From Qipengyuania pacifica (lineage in GTDB: Bacteria > Pseudomonadota > Alphaproteobacteria > Sphingomonadales > Sphingomonadaceae): a stretch of DNA of 64,000 nt. The translations under genes and the position numbers were made by a program. Position 1 is the first letter of the stretch; each line of letters starts with the position of its first letter. Where the stretch lies: assembly GCF_019857205.1 (NCBI RefSeq), contig NZ_JAHWXO010000001.1, forward strand, positions 496,001-560,000, given 5' to 3'. Positions 42,125 to 51,810 of the stretch are shown one piece after another. The notes below the pieces were generated by a model. That model made no database searches. It saw only the letters and a program-made list of their open reading frames with translations, and was not told the DNA's origin.

Positions 42125-42901
42125 TTAGTAAGATGCCAAAGATGTGCTGTTCAATTTAGAATGATGAGCACCCGGCTCCTTTCCGATCTTAATAAATATG
42201 TGAGACGAAGTTCTACTCATGCATCTCGTTCTCGCTCGGCGATCGGGGCCATGGTAGTCTTTTTCTTCCGGTCGATAATAAAGGCCGGCGCGTGCGGCGA
42301 GCACGGCCGCCTGCGTGCGGTTTGACACTCCGAGCCGATCTAGAAGTGCACGTATCCAAACCTTAACATTGCCTTCAGAACAGTTCTCGATCCGGGCAAT
42401 TTCTTTGTTCGACATGCCTTCCGATAAGAAGCGCAATAACCGCCACTGGCGATCATCGAGTTTTTTGCCGGTGAACGGTCGGTGTGCCGGCGCGGCAACG
42501 GCTCCGCATAGCCCGCCGACAAGCAAGCGATGATTAGACATCGACAGTTTGACAAGACGCATTAGGTCCTCGCGCGAGATATCGAGGGGAGCAGCGCAAA
42601 CTTTGCGGTCTCCATGGAGTAGAGCGGTTAGGAGCGGGTTTTGCCGGTCTTCGCACAAGATAACCCAGCTTTGCACGTCAAGATCGCTGAGGCGTTCGGC
42701 CTCTGATCGAGCCCAGTCATCGTCACCACCGTGCCAGACGTAGATACCGACATCAGCCTCACCCGCGAGTGAGAGCGACAGCGACTTGAGATCCTGATCG
42801 CTACCAACGATGTTGAAATCGCTCGAGCTGAAGCCCGCCGCGATAGTTTCACGCAGCAGTCCGCCGTGACAAACGAACACGAGGCGCAATACGCCTTCCA
42901 T
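42125..42901 (-). CDS. LuxR-family regulator with degenerate receiver domain
   Basis: A 258-residue regulator. The N-terminal 125 residues have a receiver-like alternation of strands and helices, but the strand that should end with the phosphorylated Asp reads ADVGIYVWHG, so phosphorylation is unlikely. The LuxR helix-turn-helix is clear (LDDRQWRLLRFLSEGMSNKEIARIENCSEGNVKVWIRALLDRLGV). The last 40 residues (after YHGPDRRAR) look unstructured and abut a gene relic, so they may have been altered by the junction. It is divergent from the pilus operon and is its likely regulator. Confidence 0.78.
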   Translation of the reverse strand: MEGVLRLVFVCHGGLLRETIAAGFSSSDFNIVGSDQDLKSLSLSLAGEADVGIYVWHGGDDDWARSEAERLSDLDVQSWVILCEDRQNPLLTALLHGDRKVCAAPLDISREDLMRLVKLSMSNHRLLVGGLCGAVAAPAHRPFTGKKLDDRQWRLLRFLSEGMSNKEIARIENCSEGNVKVWIRALLDRLGVSNRTQAAVLAARAGLYYRPEEKDYHGPDRRARTRCMSRTSSHIFIKIGKEPGAHHSKLNSTSLASY

Positions 42902-43345
42902 GATTCCCTCCCAGGATCGATCTAAATCGATCTGAACGAGCCAGTACTACTGGGAATGGCACTTTGTGCTCTTGTTCCCCCGAATCAACCCGTTGGAAAT
43001 TGACTAATGTATAAAGCGATGATTCGCAAACCAACGCGGATCTCGACAACGAGTTTAATTATCCGAAATTGCGGCTTCCCACGAATTTTCCGACTACAAA
43101 CGCTCTTTAGAGCGGCGCTGAGCCCCTACCGCGCCCTTTCTTGATCATTTGAGTAGATATTTTCTTCCGATGCGCGGGAGCGCTTTACTCCTGGGTGATC
43201 GAACGTTCGAAAGATCCGCCTAGCATTGGATGAGGGGGCAGCCTCACTCGTCACAACCTGAATGCGGATCATCTCGAAAGGATGGAATGACGAGTGATGG
43301 CCGATGTCTCCGGACACTGACTCTGACCATTGATTGGAGACCATC
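42902..43345. promoter_or_regulatory. Divergent regulatory region between the LuxR-type gene and pilus operon
   Basis: A 444-base gap without a convincing gene. It must hold the promoters of both directions. A perfect 12-base palindrome, TCGAACGTTCGA, at 43199-43210 is the clearest candidate operator, about 135 bases upstream of the pilin start. Confidence 0.55.
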
Positions 43346-43876
43346 ATGAAGACTATTTTAAAAGCCGCAGCTATCGTCGCCACTCCGTTTCTGTTCGCAA
43401 GCGCCGCGCATGCCCAGTCCGTAACTCCGGACGCGGAAGAGTATGCGATCGCTCTCAGCGGCTCTGTCGATAGCAATTGCGAACTGCTTCCCGAAGGCAA
43501 TGGCTCTTATGACGTCAACATGCTCGAGACCGGCAACCAGGGCTTTCTGGCGATCGCTTATTCCTGCAATTCGCCTTATACGGTTTCGCTGCAATCGTTG
43601 AACGGCGGTATGCAGCATACACAGAGCTCGGTTTTGATCGACTACGACGTCGAAGCTGCGGGCTTCCTTGGCATCTTCAACCAGACGTCGACCAACTCAG
43701 CCTCAATGAAGACCGCGCCGGTCGTGATCGTGACCAACAATGACTGGGAAAACATCGCGACCAACGGTGGCGTGCGTACCGGCAATCTCGATCTGAGCTT
43801 CGACAGCCTCAACGAGTATGCGGTTGCCGGAAACTATGAGGACACACTTACCATTCGCCTCGCTGCGAACTTCTAA
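43346..43876 (+). CDS. Pilus subunit of a chaperone-usher system (spore coat U-like)
   Basis: A 176-residue secreted protein. The signal peptide ends AHA-Q near residue 23. The mature domain has Cys45 and Cys74, spaced as in the disulfide of chaperone-usher pilins, alternating beta-strand patterns, and a C-terminal NYEDTLTIRLAANF ending as expected for a donor-strand groove. The start is ATG 43346 with a TTGGAG ribosome site. First in the operon, so probably the major subunit. The exact pilus class is not certain. Confidence 0.78.
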   Translation: MKTILKAAAIVATPFLFASAAHAQSVTPDAEEYAIALSGSVDSNCELLPEGNGSYDVNMLETGNQGFLAIAYSCNSPYTVSLQSLNGGMQHTQSSVLIDYDVEAAGFLGIFNQTSTNSASMKTAPVVIVTNNDWENIATNGGVRTGNLDLSFDSLNEYAVAGNYEDTLTIRLAANF

Positions 43877-43903
43877 GTCCGCTCGACAAATGCAAGGAAT
43901 TGG

Positions 43904-43925
43904 CGGGAGGGAGTGATCCCTCCCG
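43904..43925 (+). terminator. Attenuating hairpin after the pilin gene
   Basis: A perfect 9-base stem CGGGAGGGA / TCCCTCCCG with a GTGA loop, followed by GCTTTTCCGTCTTTTT. It sits 28 bases after the pilin stop and 42 before the chaperone gene. Partial termination here would give more pilin than usher. Confidence 0.75.
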
Positions 43926-43966
43926 GCTTTTCCGTCTTTTTAATCCATAGCCCACCATGGTGACCT

Positions 43967-44734
43967 ATGAGCTTTCTGACCCGTTTCCTTGCGATTGTGT
44001 TGGCCGTCAGTTTCCTAATGACCCCGACCAAACCCCTTAAGGCATATGAACTGCGACCGATCGTCATCGAGCTGAGGCCGTCCGGTTCCGGGTCCAGCGC
44101 GACTATGATCATCACCAATTCGCACAGCGTTCCGATCGCCATCGAAATAAGCGCATTCAGGCGTGAACAAAATGCAGACGGGTCAGACACACTGACCCTA
44201 GAGGAGGATGATCTTATCGTTGGTCCGCCCCAGATGATCATCGCTGCTGGGGCCAGCCAGAGTTTTAAGGTGCAATGGATCGGAGATCCCAGCCCACAGA
44301 GGGAACTCACTTATCGCATCGTCACCGAACAATTGCCGATTGATCTTGCGAAAGGCGCCAACGGAACGGGGATCAACGGCGAGGTAAAGGTGCAATATCG
44401 TTATGAAGCCGCGCTTTATGTGATTCCGCCAGGCGCAGAACCATCCGCTCGTCTGGCTTCGGTCGAAAGGGTCATGAGCGAAGATGGCACTGAGATGCTC
44501 GAGGTAGGGATTTCGTCCGAAGGGACGATGCGCGCGATACTAGACAAACCTGTTCTGGAGCTGCGCGCCGCCGACGGTTCCATGGTTAGCCTTACCGGCA
44601 AATCGCTGGTCGAATTGAATGGGCTCAATATCCTTGCTGGCAACATGCGGAAGATTCGGCTTCCCGTACCGGAAGGGCTTGGCAGCGGCGCCGTGAGCGG
44701 GACGTTAACTACCGAGTATTTCGTGTTGAGCTAG
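43967..44734 (+). CDS. Periplasmic pilus chaperone (PapD-like)
   Basis: A 255-residue exported protein with a signal peptide ending near LKA-YE. An Ig-like chaperone pattern follows: LRPIVIELRPSGSGSSATMIITNSHSVPIAIEISAF and an FKVQWIG strand with TYRIVTEQLPI. It would cap pilin subunits by donor-strand complementation and deliver them to the usher. It lies between the subunit and usher genes. Confidence 0.85.
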   Translation: MSFLTRFLAIVLAVSFLMTPTKPLKAYELRPIVIELRPSGSGSSATMIITNSHSVPIAIEISAFRREQNADGSDTLTLEEDDLIVGPPQMIIAAGASQSFKVQWIGDPSPQRELTYRIVTEQLPIDLAKGANGTGINGEVKVQYRYEAALYVIPPGAEPSARLASVERVMSEDGTEMLEVGISSEGTMRAILDKPVLELRAADGSMVSLTGKSLVELNGLNILAGNMRKIRLPVPEGLGSGAVSGTLTTEYFVLS

Positions 44735-44756
44735 GGATCTTCGGGGGGGAAGATCT

Positions 44757-47363
44757 ATGACTGTTCCGGTCTCTGTATCGAGACTGGCGATCACGGCGGC
44801 GCTGATCGCGGCGTTCGTTTGCGCTCCAGACAAGGTAATGGCGCAAAACGTCGCTCCCTCAAGCGTGCCGGCTACACCGCCTGAAGTTCCCGGCGAACGA
44901 GACGACGAAGTGTTGCCTGAGCCGCCCCCCCAAGAGCCGGCGGCACAGGACACGGACGCACTTTTTCGTCAGGTGTTCGGGCGAGATCGTCCCGCTGTGG
45001 CGGCAGGCGACTACGCCGTCGTGATCGATACAGTATACGTCGGAGATTACCGGATCGACCCGCAGACTAACGGAGGCTCTATATCGAGCGACTTCGTGGG
45101 ACAGGTCCTTTCCCCGATTACGATAGGGGAAACGCGGGAAAAGTTGCGAAGTATGGTGGATGATCCGGTCGTCTCGTTCGACCAGCTTCGCGAATTGGGA
45201 CTAAGCATCGAATTCGATCCGGCTCAATTGGCACTACGGATCAGCATTCCGCCGGGGCAACGCACCGTTCGCGAACTCTTGCTGCGAACAGCTGGAAGGA
45301 GAGGCGCGAGCAAGCTTGTTCAGCCGGCCGATTTCTCTGCGCTTCTGTCCGTGCGTGGAGGTGTCGATTACATTTTCGACAGCAATACGCTCGACACGGG
45401 ACTGCACGGTTTCGGCGCGGTAATCGATGCTGCGATAAACATAAAGGGTTTCGCCCTTGAAGGGCAGTTTATCTATGACGAGACGCGTAATCGCGCCTGG
45501 TCGCGGCGCGACATCCGGCTGACCTACGACTGGATCGATGAACTGATCCGCTTCGAAGCGGGTGATTTGAGCGTCGGTAGACGACCACTTCAGGATACAC
45601 CACGAATGGCCGGTCTCGCGGCTTACAGGGAATTTCCGATAAACCCCTATCGGCAGATCAGACCCGTTTCCGAACGCGGGTTCGAACTCTCCGCGCCCGC
45701 CCGCGTGGAGATACTGGTCAACGGCGTTCCGTCGAAAACGCTCGCGCTTGATCCAGGGCGTTACAATCTTCGGGATTTTCCGCTTGTACCCTCTGCAGCC
45801 AACGAACTCGAGCTTCGCGTCCGATATATCGATGGGCGAGTCGAAACATTGTATTTCTCAGCTTTCACCGACATCGACCTTCTTGAACCGGGTTTGTCCG
45901 ATTTTGCCATTAACGTTGGTCTACCTTATCGCGATAACGACGGTGCCAGGGTTTACGATAACGGGAATTACAACGTTCTCGGGTACTATCGCCGTGGGAT
46001 CACCCCGACATTTACGGCAGGCATTAATTGGGAAGGCGATAGATACTTCGACACAATTGGTGCCGAGGCAACGTGGGCCTCACCGTTCGGATCGTTTTTG
46101 CTGAATGTCGCCACGAATATTCGGGAACCCGGCCCGCATACCGGGCGCGCAAGTCTTCAGTATAGCTGGCGCGATGTCGATCCAGACCGAGGTCGTTCGA
46201 TTGATGCACAAGTGATCCTTACCGGCGAAGACTATCGAACCCTTAACCAGTTATTTGGCGGTTCTTTAGTCAGTTTCTCGGCGCAGGCGCGCGCCGGCCA
46301 AGCCTTCGGCCGAAGCTTGCGCGCTCAAATTTTCGGCGGGTACGAAAGCGGTGAGGAAATCGGATCGAGAACCTTCGCTGGTGCGTCGATTTCACGCCAA
46401 TTCGATTTCGGGAACGTGGGGCTGAGTGGCGAGTATCTGAGATCCGCAAACGACGAGGATGCTGTGGTCGTTCGTTTGTCGCTATCGGTTCCGATTGGCC
46501 GGGGAGCAGTGACCGGCAATTATTCAACTCGGGACAATGCGGCGCGATTGGATTACACTCGGTTGGGTGCAGTTGGTGTCGGTTCGCTAGGCTACGCCGC
46601 TGGGATCGAACGGCGTGATGATTTCAATCGTCAATTCGCTCGTGCCACATATTTGGGCAATCGATTCGAGGCGAGTGTCGATGCAAGCCGTGGACAGGGC
46701 GCCGGTGGCAGGCGAGATCTCCGATCTAGCCTCAGCTTCGGAACAGCCCTCGTCATGGCCGATGGGACGTTCGCAATCGGCCGCCCTGTATCGAACAGCT
46801 TCGCGATCGTCGGCTTAAATTCTGAGGCTGGTGACTATAGGCTTGCGGTCGAACCGAGGGTCAGTTTTGGGGGAACTGAAAAATCCTACAATGCTTATAG
46901 CGGTTTGCTGGGTCCCGCGGTCGTCCCGACGCTAACTCCCTATTTTGATCGGTCGATCCAAGTCGAAGCTCCTGGTGCACCGGTCGGAACGTCGCTCGGG
47001 GGTACGGTCTTCTCCGTTCGGCCTGGCTACCGAACGGGTCACAAGCTCGTGGTCGGGAGCGGTGCCAACGCGGCGGCTGTGGGATCGCTTCAACTTCCTG
47101 ATGGTGCCCCGCTTGCGTTTGCAAGCGGCACCGTCCGCCGTGCAGATCGCGCGTCGGATGAAGAGTTTCCGCCCGTCTTCACCAATCGAACAGGCCGTTT
47201 CTTCGTGGAGGGGCTCGAAGCTGGCGAAACATATCTGCTTGTCTTCACGATCGAAGGCGAAATTTTCGAAGCGCAGATCGTCTTGCCTGAGGAAGCCATA
47301 GGGATTGTCAGGTTCAATGAGCTCATCGCACTGGCGAACGCTGACACCATGACAGGAGACTGA
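44757..47363 (+). CDS. Outer-membrane pilus usher
   Basis: An 868-residue usher with a signal sequence, an N-terminal region that is Pro-rich, and a barrel of alternating strands. The plug-like region around PARVEILVNGVPSKTLALDPGRYNLRDFPLVPSAANELELRVRYIDG is a usher signature. The C-terminal domain reads GRFFVEGLEAGETYLLVF. It forms the secretion pore for the pilus. Codon use is less GC-biased than in the flagellar genes. Confidence 0.9.
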   Translation: MTVPVSVSRLAITAALIAAFVCAPDKVMAQNVAPSSVPATPPEVPGERDDEVLPEPPPQEPAAQDTDALFRQVFGRDRPAVAAGDYAVVIDTVYVGDYRIDPQTNGGSISSDFVGQVLSPITIGETREKLRSMVDDPVVSFDQLRELGLSIEFDPAQLALRISIPPGQRTVRELLLRTAGRRGASKLVQPADFSALLSVRGGVDYIFDSNTLDTGLHGFGAVIDAAINIKGFALEGQFIYDETRNRAWSRRDIRLTYDWIDELIRFEAGDLSVGRRPLQDTPRMAGLAAYREFPINPYRQIRPVSERGFELSAPARVEILVNGVPSKTLALDPGRYNLRDFPLVPSAANELELRVRYIDGRVETLYFSAFTDIDLLEPGLSDFAINVGLPYRDNDGARVYDNGNYNVLGYYRRGITPTFTAGINWEGDRYFDTIGAEATWASPFGSFLLNVATNIREPGPHTGRASLQYSWRDVDPDRGRSIDAQVILTGEDYRTLNQLFGGSLVSFSAQARAGQAFGRSLRAQIFGGYESGEEIGSRTFAGASISRQFDFGNVGLSGEYLRSANDEDAVVVRLSLSVPIGRGAVTGNYSTRDNAARLDYTRLGAVGVGSLGYAAGIERRDDFNRQFARATYLGNRFEASVDASRGQGAGGRRDLRSSLSFGTALVMADGTFAIGRPVSNSFAIVGLNSEAGDYRLAVEPRVSFGGTEKSYNAYSGLLGPAVVPTLTPYFDRSIQVEAPGAPVGTSLGGTVFSVRPGYRTGHKLVVGSGANAAAVGSLQLPDGAPLAFASGTVRRADRASDEEFPPVFTNRTGRFFVEGLEAGETYLLVFTIEGEIFEAQIVLPEEAIGIVRFNELIALANADTMTGD

Positions 47364-47365
47364 GG

Positions 47366-48319
47366 ATGATCAAGAAACAAAGTACGCGACTTGGGGTCGG
47401 GCTGGCGATGAGTTTGAGTACGATGCCGGTTTGGGCGCAGGATGGCCCGATCATGCCACAGCTTTTGGATACGGCAGAATGTTATCTCTCGTTGGAGGTC
47501 GACAACGCGGTAGATTGGCGAGGTCCGTACGGGCGGGGATACGAAGTTTTCGACCCATCACTTTCTTTTGAAGTAGCCTTGATAACGGTCCGCCACGAAG
47601 GACGTGCATGTGATTTCTTTTTGACCGCTACCGGGCAGAACGGCGGTGGTGAGGGAAGGTTGGATCGGCAGGGATACGCGCTGATCTACGATCTGTTGCG
47701 TGATCCTAATGGACCGTCGATCCTGTCGCCGGACCTGTTCGGAAATCAGCTGAGCCGTCTGCATGGGACTTTCGCTGAAGGACCTTCCGCCCAGCAGTTC
47801 ATGATCTATCTTTCAATTCCACCAGAACAGTTTGTTCCGGGTGGAACATATAGCGGGCAGGCGATACTCAAGCTGTTCCGTGATGATATGGCAGCGCCGG
47901 AATTGAGCGTTCAGGAAGCATTGCCGATCACGGTGCCAGTCGCATCAGCATTGAAAGTGGAAAACTTGCAGGCTGGCGTGGGTCGACGCGACCTCAGTGT
48001 TGATCTTGGTAACCTCGAAACAGGTGCAACCAGCGAATTAGATTTTGTGCTCAGTAGCAACGCTCCCGTTCAAGCGCGTATAAGTTCTGACAATCTTGGT
48101 TTTCTGGCGCATCAATTCGGAGCCCGGCCGATCCCTTATCGGATGTCCATTGGCAATCGTCGGCTTGATTTGAGTAATGGGAGCGATCAGGTAGCCATCG
48201 GCACTGGCGGCGAGCGCGGCCTTGATCTTCCGCTCAGGGTAATGGTCGACCAGCAACCGGGCGCTGCAGCAGGAAAATACAGCGATATCGTGACAATCAA
48301 CTTCCGTGTTGAACAGTAG
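47366..48319 (+). CDS. Putative pilus tip adhesin or minor subunit
   Basis: A 317-residue exported protein with a signal peptide ending VWA. It is the last gene of the pilus operon, 2 bases after the usher. Two Cys residues occur in the N-terminal domain (AECYLSLE, GRACDFFL). The C-terminal half, ending YSDIVTINFRVEQ, resembles the terminal strand pattern of chaperone-usher subunits. A two-domain tip protein is the natural reading; the receptor is unknown. Confidence 0.65.
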   Translation: MIKKQSTRLGVGLAMSLSTMPVWAQDGPIMPQLLDTAECYLSLEVDNAVDWRGPYGRGYEVFDPSLSFEVALITVRHEGRACDFFLTATGQNGGGEGRLDRQGYALIYDLLRDPNGPSILSPDLFGNQLSRLHGTFAEGPSAQQFMIYLSIPPEQFVPGGTYSGQAILKLFRDDMAAPELSVQEALPITVPVASALKVENLQAGVGRRDLSVDLGNLETGATSELDFVLSSNAPVQARISSDNLGFLAHQFGARPIPYRMSIGNRRLDLSNGSDQVAIGTGGERGLDLPLRVMVDQQPGAAAGKYSDIVTINFRVEQ

Positions 48320-48723
48320 GCATTTGCCGAAGTTGTGATATGGCGATGCGGAATTTGAGCGCGTGACGCCAGCGCGGAGAACGAAGAACCACTCATCGTC
48401 TGCATGCGATATCAAGGGGAACCGCAATAGGCGCGGTGATTGGAACTATCACGTTCCCGGTATGCAGTATTACGAACAGATCAGGCCAGGCGAGATTTTC
48501 TGTTCCGAAACGGACGCGATCGCTGCAGGATACCGGCGGTCGAAGGTTTAGATGGCGAGCGACGGCTCTTGGGCCGTTTGCTGTCGGTCCGCTTTTGGCG
48601 TCTGTCACAGAGAAACCGGCCATTAAGCAAGCAGCAGCTTTAGACGATACGGTAATCACTGCCGATCGGACGGCAACTCAGGTGGCATATTCACTATCGG
48701 ACAGGAACGAGCGGCCCGTTCTT
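48320..48723. other. Spacer with a domain remnant, right edge of the pilus island
   Basis: About 400 bases between the pilus operon and the amylase gene. The left part encodes the sunset-like fragment described separately. From 48552 to 48723 I see nothing recognisable. Confidence 0.6.
48339..48551 (+). pseudogene. Remnant encoding a sunset-like small domain
   Basis: The frame opens after a TGA at 48336 and runs to the TAG at 48549-48551. The C-terminal 48 residues, CDIKGNRNRRGDWNYHVPG, YYEQIRPGEIFCSETDA and AAGYRRSKV, match the small domain with IKGNxxxxGxxIYHxPG...FCSExEAxAAGWRxSK seen at the C-terminus of thermonuclease-like and envelope proteins. Upstream residues still read like protein (YGDAEFER) with no strong start, although a GTG at 48363 exists. 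It is either a truncated relic or a very small protein. Confidence 0.55.
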
Positions 48724-50169
48724 CTACCGCCGAGTATCACTAGAAGCGGATCCGATGGGGGCCGACCGATCGTGTTTTCTATTGCGGGCCAAGAGCAGAT
48801 AGCCCCAACCCGGCAGGTGAAGCTCTTGCCCTTCTCGTAGGACTACTCGCTCGGGAGTGCCGAACCGCTCATAAGTCCCATCGGCAAGCGCGCTTGTGGG
48901 CGTGACCGTCACCGGCTTATCGCCGAAGTTGAAGAAGGCGACGACCCGGTTTTCGCCCGCCGTCCGGACCCATGCGAATATCTGCTCGGGACGATCTGTC
49001 TCCAGCTTGTGCATGCGTGCGCCCCATTGACCGTTGGCGAGCGCCGGATTGGCCTTGCGGAAGGCAATCAGGTTCTTGAGCAGATCGCCATAGGGACAAT
49101 CTCCGCCTCGACCCCAGTCGATGGGATCGCGTTCGAAGAATTTGAGCCTCTTCGAGTTGCAGGCCTCCATTCCGTTATGGATCAGCGGCAGGCCTTCGCC
49201 GGTGAAGGAAAGCACGGTCATCGCATCGAGTGCGGCCCCGTAATTCTCCTCCGTCGTGCCTTCCCAAGCGTTGCTGTCGTGGTTCTCGATATAGGACATG
49301 CGCATGGCTTGGCGCGGCCACAGGCTCTCGTTTTCGGCATAATAGCCGTAGAAGCTGGTCGCATTGCCCTTGCCCTTCGCGACGTTCTTCGACGTGTTGT
49401 GCCAGTCCCAGGCATAGGTCGCATCGAAGGCGGCGTAGTGAAAGGCGGCCTGCTGCACCTCGCCAAGCATGAAGACTGGCTTGATCGCGTCGAGCCGCGC
49501 CCGCGCGGTCTCCCAGAAATCGAGCGGGACGTAACCTGCCACGTCGGCGCGATATCCGTCGACGCCAAACTCGCGGACCCAATATTCCATGGCCCCGCCA
49601 ACATGTTCGCGCACGCCGGGCTTGGACCAGTCGAGGTCGATGATGTCGGACCAGTCCCACCAGGGGGTCGGGCGGAAGTCGCCCTTCCAGTCTTTCTCGT
49701 ACCAGTCGGGATGCTGCTTCGCGAGTTCGTTATCCCAGGCGGTGTGGTTCGCGACGAGATCGAGGATCACCTTGAAGCCCTGTGCATGTGCGGCATCGAC
49801 GAAGGCGCGAAAGTCCTCCTCGGTACCGAATTCGGGGTTCACTGCGTAATAGTCCTGAACCGAATAGGGGCTGCCAAGGGTGCCCTTGCGGTGTTCCGCG
49901 CCGATCGGGTGGATCGGCATGAGCCAGAGAATATCGACGCCCAGTTCCTTGAGGCGCGGCAGTTCCTGCATGGCAGCGGCGAAAGTTCCTTCGGCTGTGA
50001 ACTGGCGGGTATTGATTTGGTAGAGCACCGCGCTGCGGGCCCATTCGGGATGCGCCAGCGTTACCTTGTCTCGGGCTTCCCAACCGGTCGGCAGGGGAGC
50101 GCCGGCGCGCGCGTCTATCCCGCTTGCAAGAACGGCTAGCGCCGCGGCGGCAGCCAAAAGCTTATACAT
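48724..50169 (-). CDS. Alpha-amylase family (GH13) glycoside hydrolase
   Basis: A 481-residue exported enzyme from ATG 50169 (GGAG ribosome site); a longer frame to 50223 is unlikely. The signal peptide ends near DARAG. GH13 regions: LDLVANHTAWDN, the nucleophile in VDGYRADVAG (about residue 205), the acid in FMLGEVQ (about 233) and ENHDSN (about 295). It would cut alpha-glucans or maltodextrins outside the cytoplasm. It overlaps the end of the MFS gene, so both belong to one leftward operon. Confidence 0.88.
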   Translation of the reverse strand: MYKLLAAAAALAVLASGIDARAGAPLPTGWEARDKVTLAHPEWARSAVLYQINTRQFTAEGTFAAAMQELPRLKELGVDILWLMPIHPIGAEHRKGTLGSPYSVQDYYAVNPEFGTEEDFRAFVDAAHAQGFKVILDLVANHTAWDNELAKQHPDWYEKDWKGDFRPTPWWDWSDIIDLDWSKPGVREHVGGAMEYWVREFGVDGYRADVAGYVPLDFWETARARLDAIKPVFMLGEVQQAAFHYAAFDATYAWDWHNTSKNVAKGKGNATSFYGYYAENESLWPRQAMRMSYIENHDSNAWEGTTEENYGAALDAMTVLSFTGEGLPLIHNGMEACNSKRLKFFERDPIDWGRGGDCPYGDLLKNLIAFRKANPALANGQWGARMHKLETDRPEQIFAWVRTAGENRVVAFFNFGDKPVTVTPTSALADGTYERFGTPERVVLREGQELHLPGWGYLLLARNRKHDRSAPIGSASSDTRR

Positions 50170-51694
50170 GGGATCGCTCCGAAGGAATTGCGGCTTGCAC
50201 GCGCTGCATGGCAAGCGCCGCAATCAGCCAGCTCGCCGCAGCGAACAGCATGGTCCACACCGGCTCGCCCGGAAAGTACGCCTGCATGATACTGCCCATG
50301 ACGGTCGCAACCAGCAGTTGCGGGACAACGACGAACACGTTGAACAGGCCCATGAATATGCCGAGCTTTGCCTGCGGAAGGTTGCTGGCGAGAATGGCGT
50401 AGGGCATGGCCAGGATGCTGGCCCACGCGATGCCGATGCCCACCTCCGCCAGCAGCAATGCCCCGGCATCGCGCACGAAGAAGAACATCAGAAAGCCCGC
50501 AGCGCCAAGCGTCAGGCAAATTGAATGGGTCATGACCTGGCCGAGGCGGCGGCTCATCGCGGGTAGAAGCGCAAGGGCGGCGATGGCGGCAACGCCGTTG
50601 TAGACCGTGAAGAGCACGTTCACCCAGTTTGCGCCCTCGTTGTAGGCGACGCTCGCGGTATTGGTGCTGCCGAAGACGTATTGCGTGACGATCGGCGTGG
50701 TGTTGATCCACATGATGAAAAGCGCCGACCAGCTGAAGAATTGCACCAGCGCCAGGCGTTTCATGACTTCGGGCATGCCCGAAAAGTCGCCGACGATGCT
50801 GGAAAGCATGTTGGCTGTCCGGCCCCGCTTGGCGAGTGTGATCCCGATTGCGCTCAGAAAGCCGTAGGCAACCAGCAATGCGCCGAGTAAAAGGACTTCT
50901 TTCTCGAGCCCGAGAGCGTCGACGGCGAGGACCGCAAGCAGACCTGCAACCACCCAGAGGGTGCTGCCGACATAGCTCTTGCTGGAAAGGGCGCGGACCG
51001 GCTGCGTAAGCGTATCGTCCTGTCCGCCTGCAAAAGCCGCCTGTTCGTCCGGACTGTATTCCTTCGTCGTGACGATGGTCCACATGACCGCCGAGAAAAG
51101 CGCGAGGCTGCCGCCCCAGAAGCTCCACTTTACCGTATCCGGGATACCTCCTTCCGGTGCTACATTGCTGACGCCGGCCTGTTCGAGAAGCCAGGGGAAG
51201 ATCGATCCCACCACGGCACCTGCGCCGATAAAGGCTGTCTGCACCGCATAGCCGGCGGCATGCTGATCGGCATGCAGCATGTCGCCGACAAAGGCGCGGA
51301 ATGGCTCCATCGAGATATTGAGCGACGCATCGAGCATCCAGAGCATCGCTGCGGCGAATAGCAGCGGCGCGCCGAAGGCGGGACTCAACGGCATCAGGAA
51401 GAGCGCGATGGCGGACAGCACGGCCCCGGTGAGGAAATAGGGGCGGCGGCGCCCGAGGCGATTCCAGGTGCGGTCCGAAAGGTGGCCGATGATCGGCTGC
51501 ACGAGCAGGCCGGTAAGCGGTGCCGCCACCCACAATGCGGGCAGGTCGTCGATGCTCGATCCCAGCGTCTGGAAGACACGGCTCATGTTCGAATTCTGTA
51601 GTGCGAAGCCGATCTGGATGCCGAAAAACCCAAAACTGATATTCCACAGCCCGGCGAAATTCTGGCGCGGTTTTTCCCGCAGCGCCTGCGTCAT
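50162..51694 (-). CDS. MFS sugar transporter (maltose/sucrose, SLC45-like; MalY-type)
   Basis: A 510-residue, 12-segment MFS protein from ATG 51694, which has a GAGGGA ribosome site; an ATG at 51766 adds 24 poorly hydrophobic residues. The loop [19 protein letters not shown] is the MFS signature found in glycoside-pentoside and SLC45-type carriers. [28 protein letters not shown] at the start fits sucrose/maltose symporters of this class. In Caulobacter a carrier of this type (MalY) brings in maltose. Context supports maltose uptake here. Confidence 0.82.
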   Translation of the reverse strand: MTQALREKPRQNFAGLWNISFGFFGIQIGFALQNSNMSRVFQTLGSSIDDLPALWVAAPLTGLLVQPIIGHLSDRTWNRLGRRRPYFLTGAVLSAIALFLMPLSPAFGAPLLFAAAMLWMLDASLNISMEPFRAFVGDMLHADQHAAGYAVQTAFIGAGAVVGSIFPWLLEQAGVSNVAPEGGIPDTVKWSFWGGSLALFSAVMWTIVTTKEYSPDEQAAFAGGQDDTLTQPVRALSSKSYVGSTLWVVAGLLAVLAVDALGLEKEVLLLGALLVAYGFLSAIGITLAKRGRTANMLSSIVGDFSGMPEVMKRLALVQFFSWSALFIMWINTTPIVTQYVFGSTNTASVAYNEGANWVNVLFTVYNGVAAIAALALLPAMSRRLGQVMTHSICLTLGAAGFLMFFFVRDAGALLLAEVGIGIAWASILAMPYAILASNLPQAKLGIFMGLFNVFVVVPQLLVATVMGSIMQAYFPGEPVWTMLFAAASWLIAALAMQRVQAAIPSERSHV

Positions 51695-51787
51695 GCAAAG
51701 TCCCTCGTTCCTGGCCACGCCGGTCTTTGTGCCCGCTGCAGCATTGCTCGTGACGAACGCTTGCACGGCACGCTGTCCGCGCCAAGT

Positions 51788-51803
51788 GCGTATACGAATA
51801 CGC
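51788..51803. promoter_or_regulatory. Candidate LacI-type operator upstream of the MFS operon
   Basis: GCGTAT-ACGA-ATACGC, 6-base arms in inverted order around a centre between bases 51795 and 51796. It lies 94 bases upstream of the MFS start and just past the stop codon of the lacI-type gene. The core ATAC/G resembles the sites in the 52.9-53.0 kb gap. Confidence 0.6.
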
Positions 51804-51810
51804 TGGCCCG

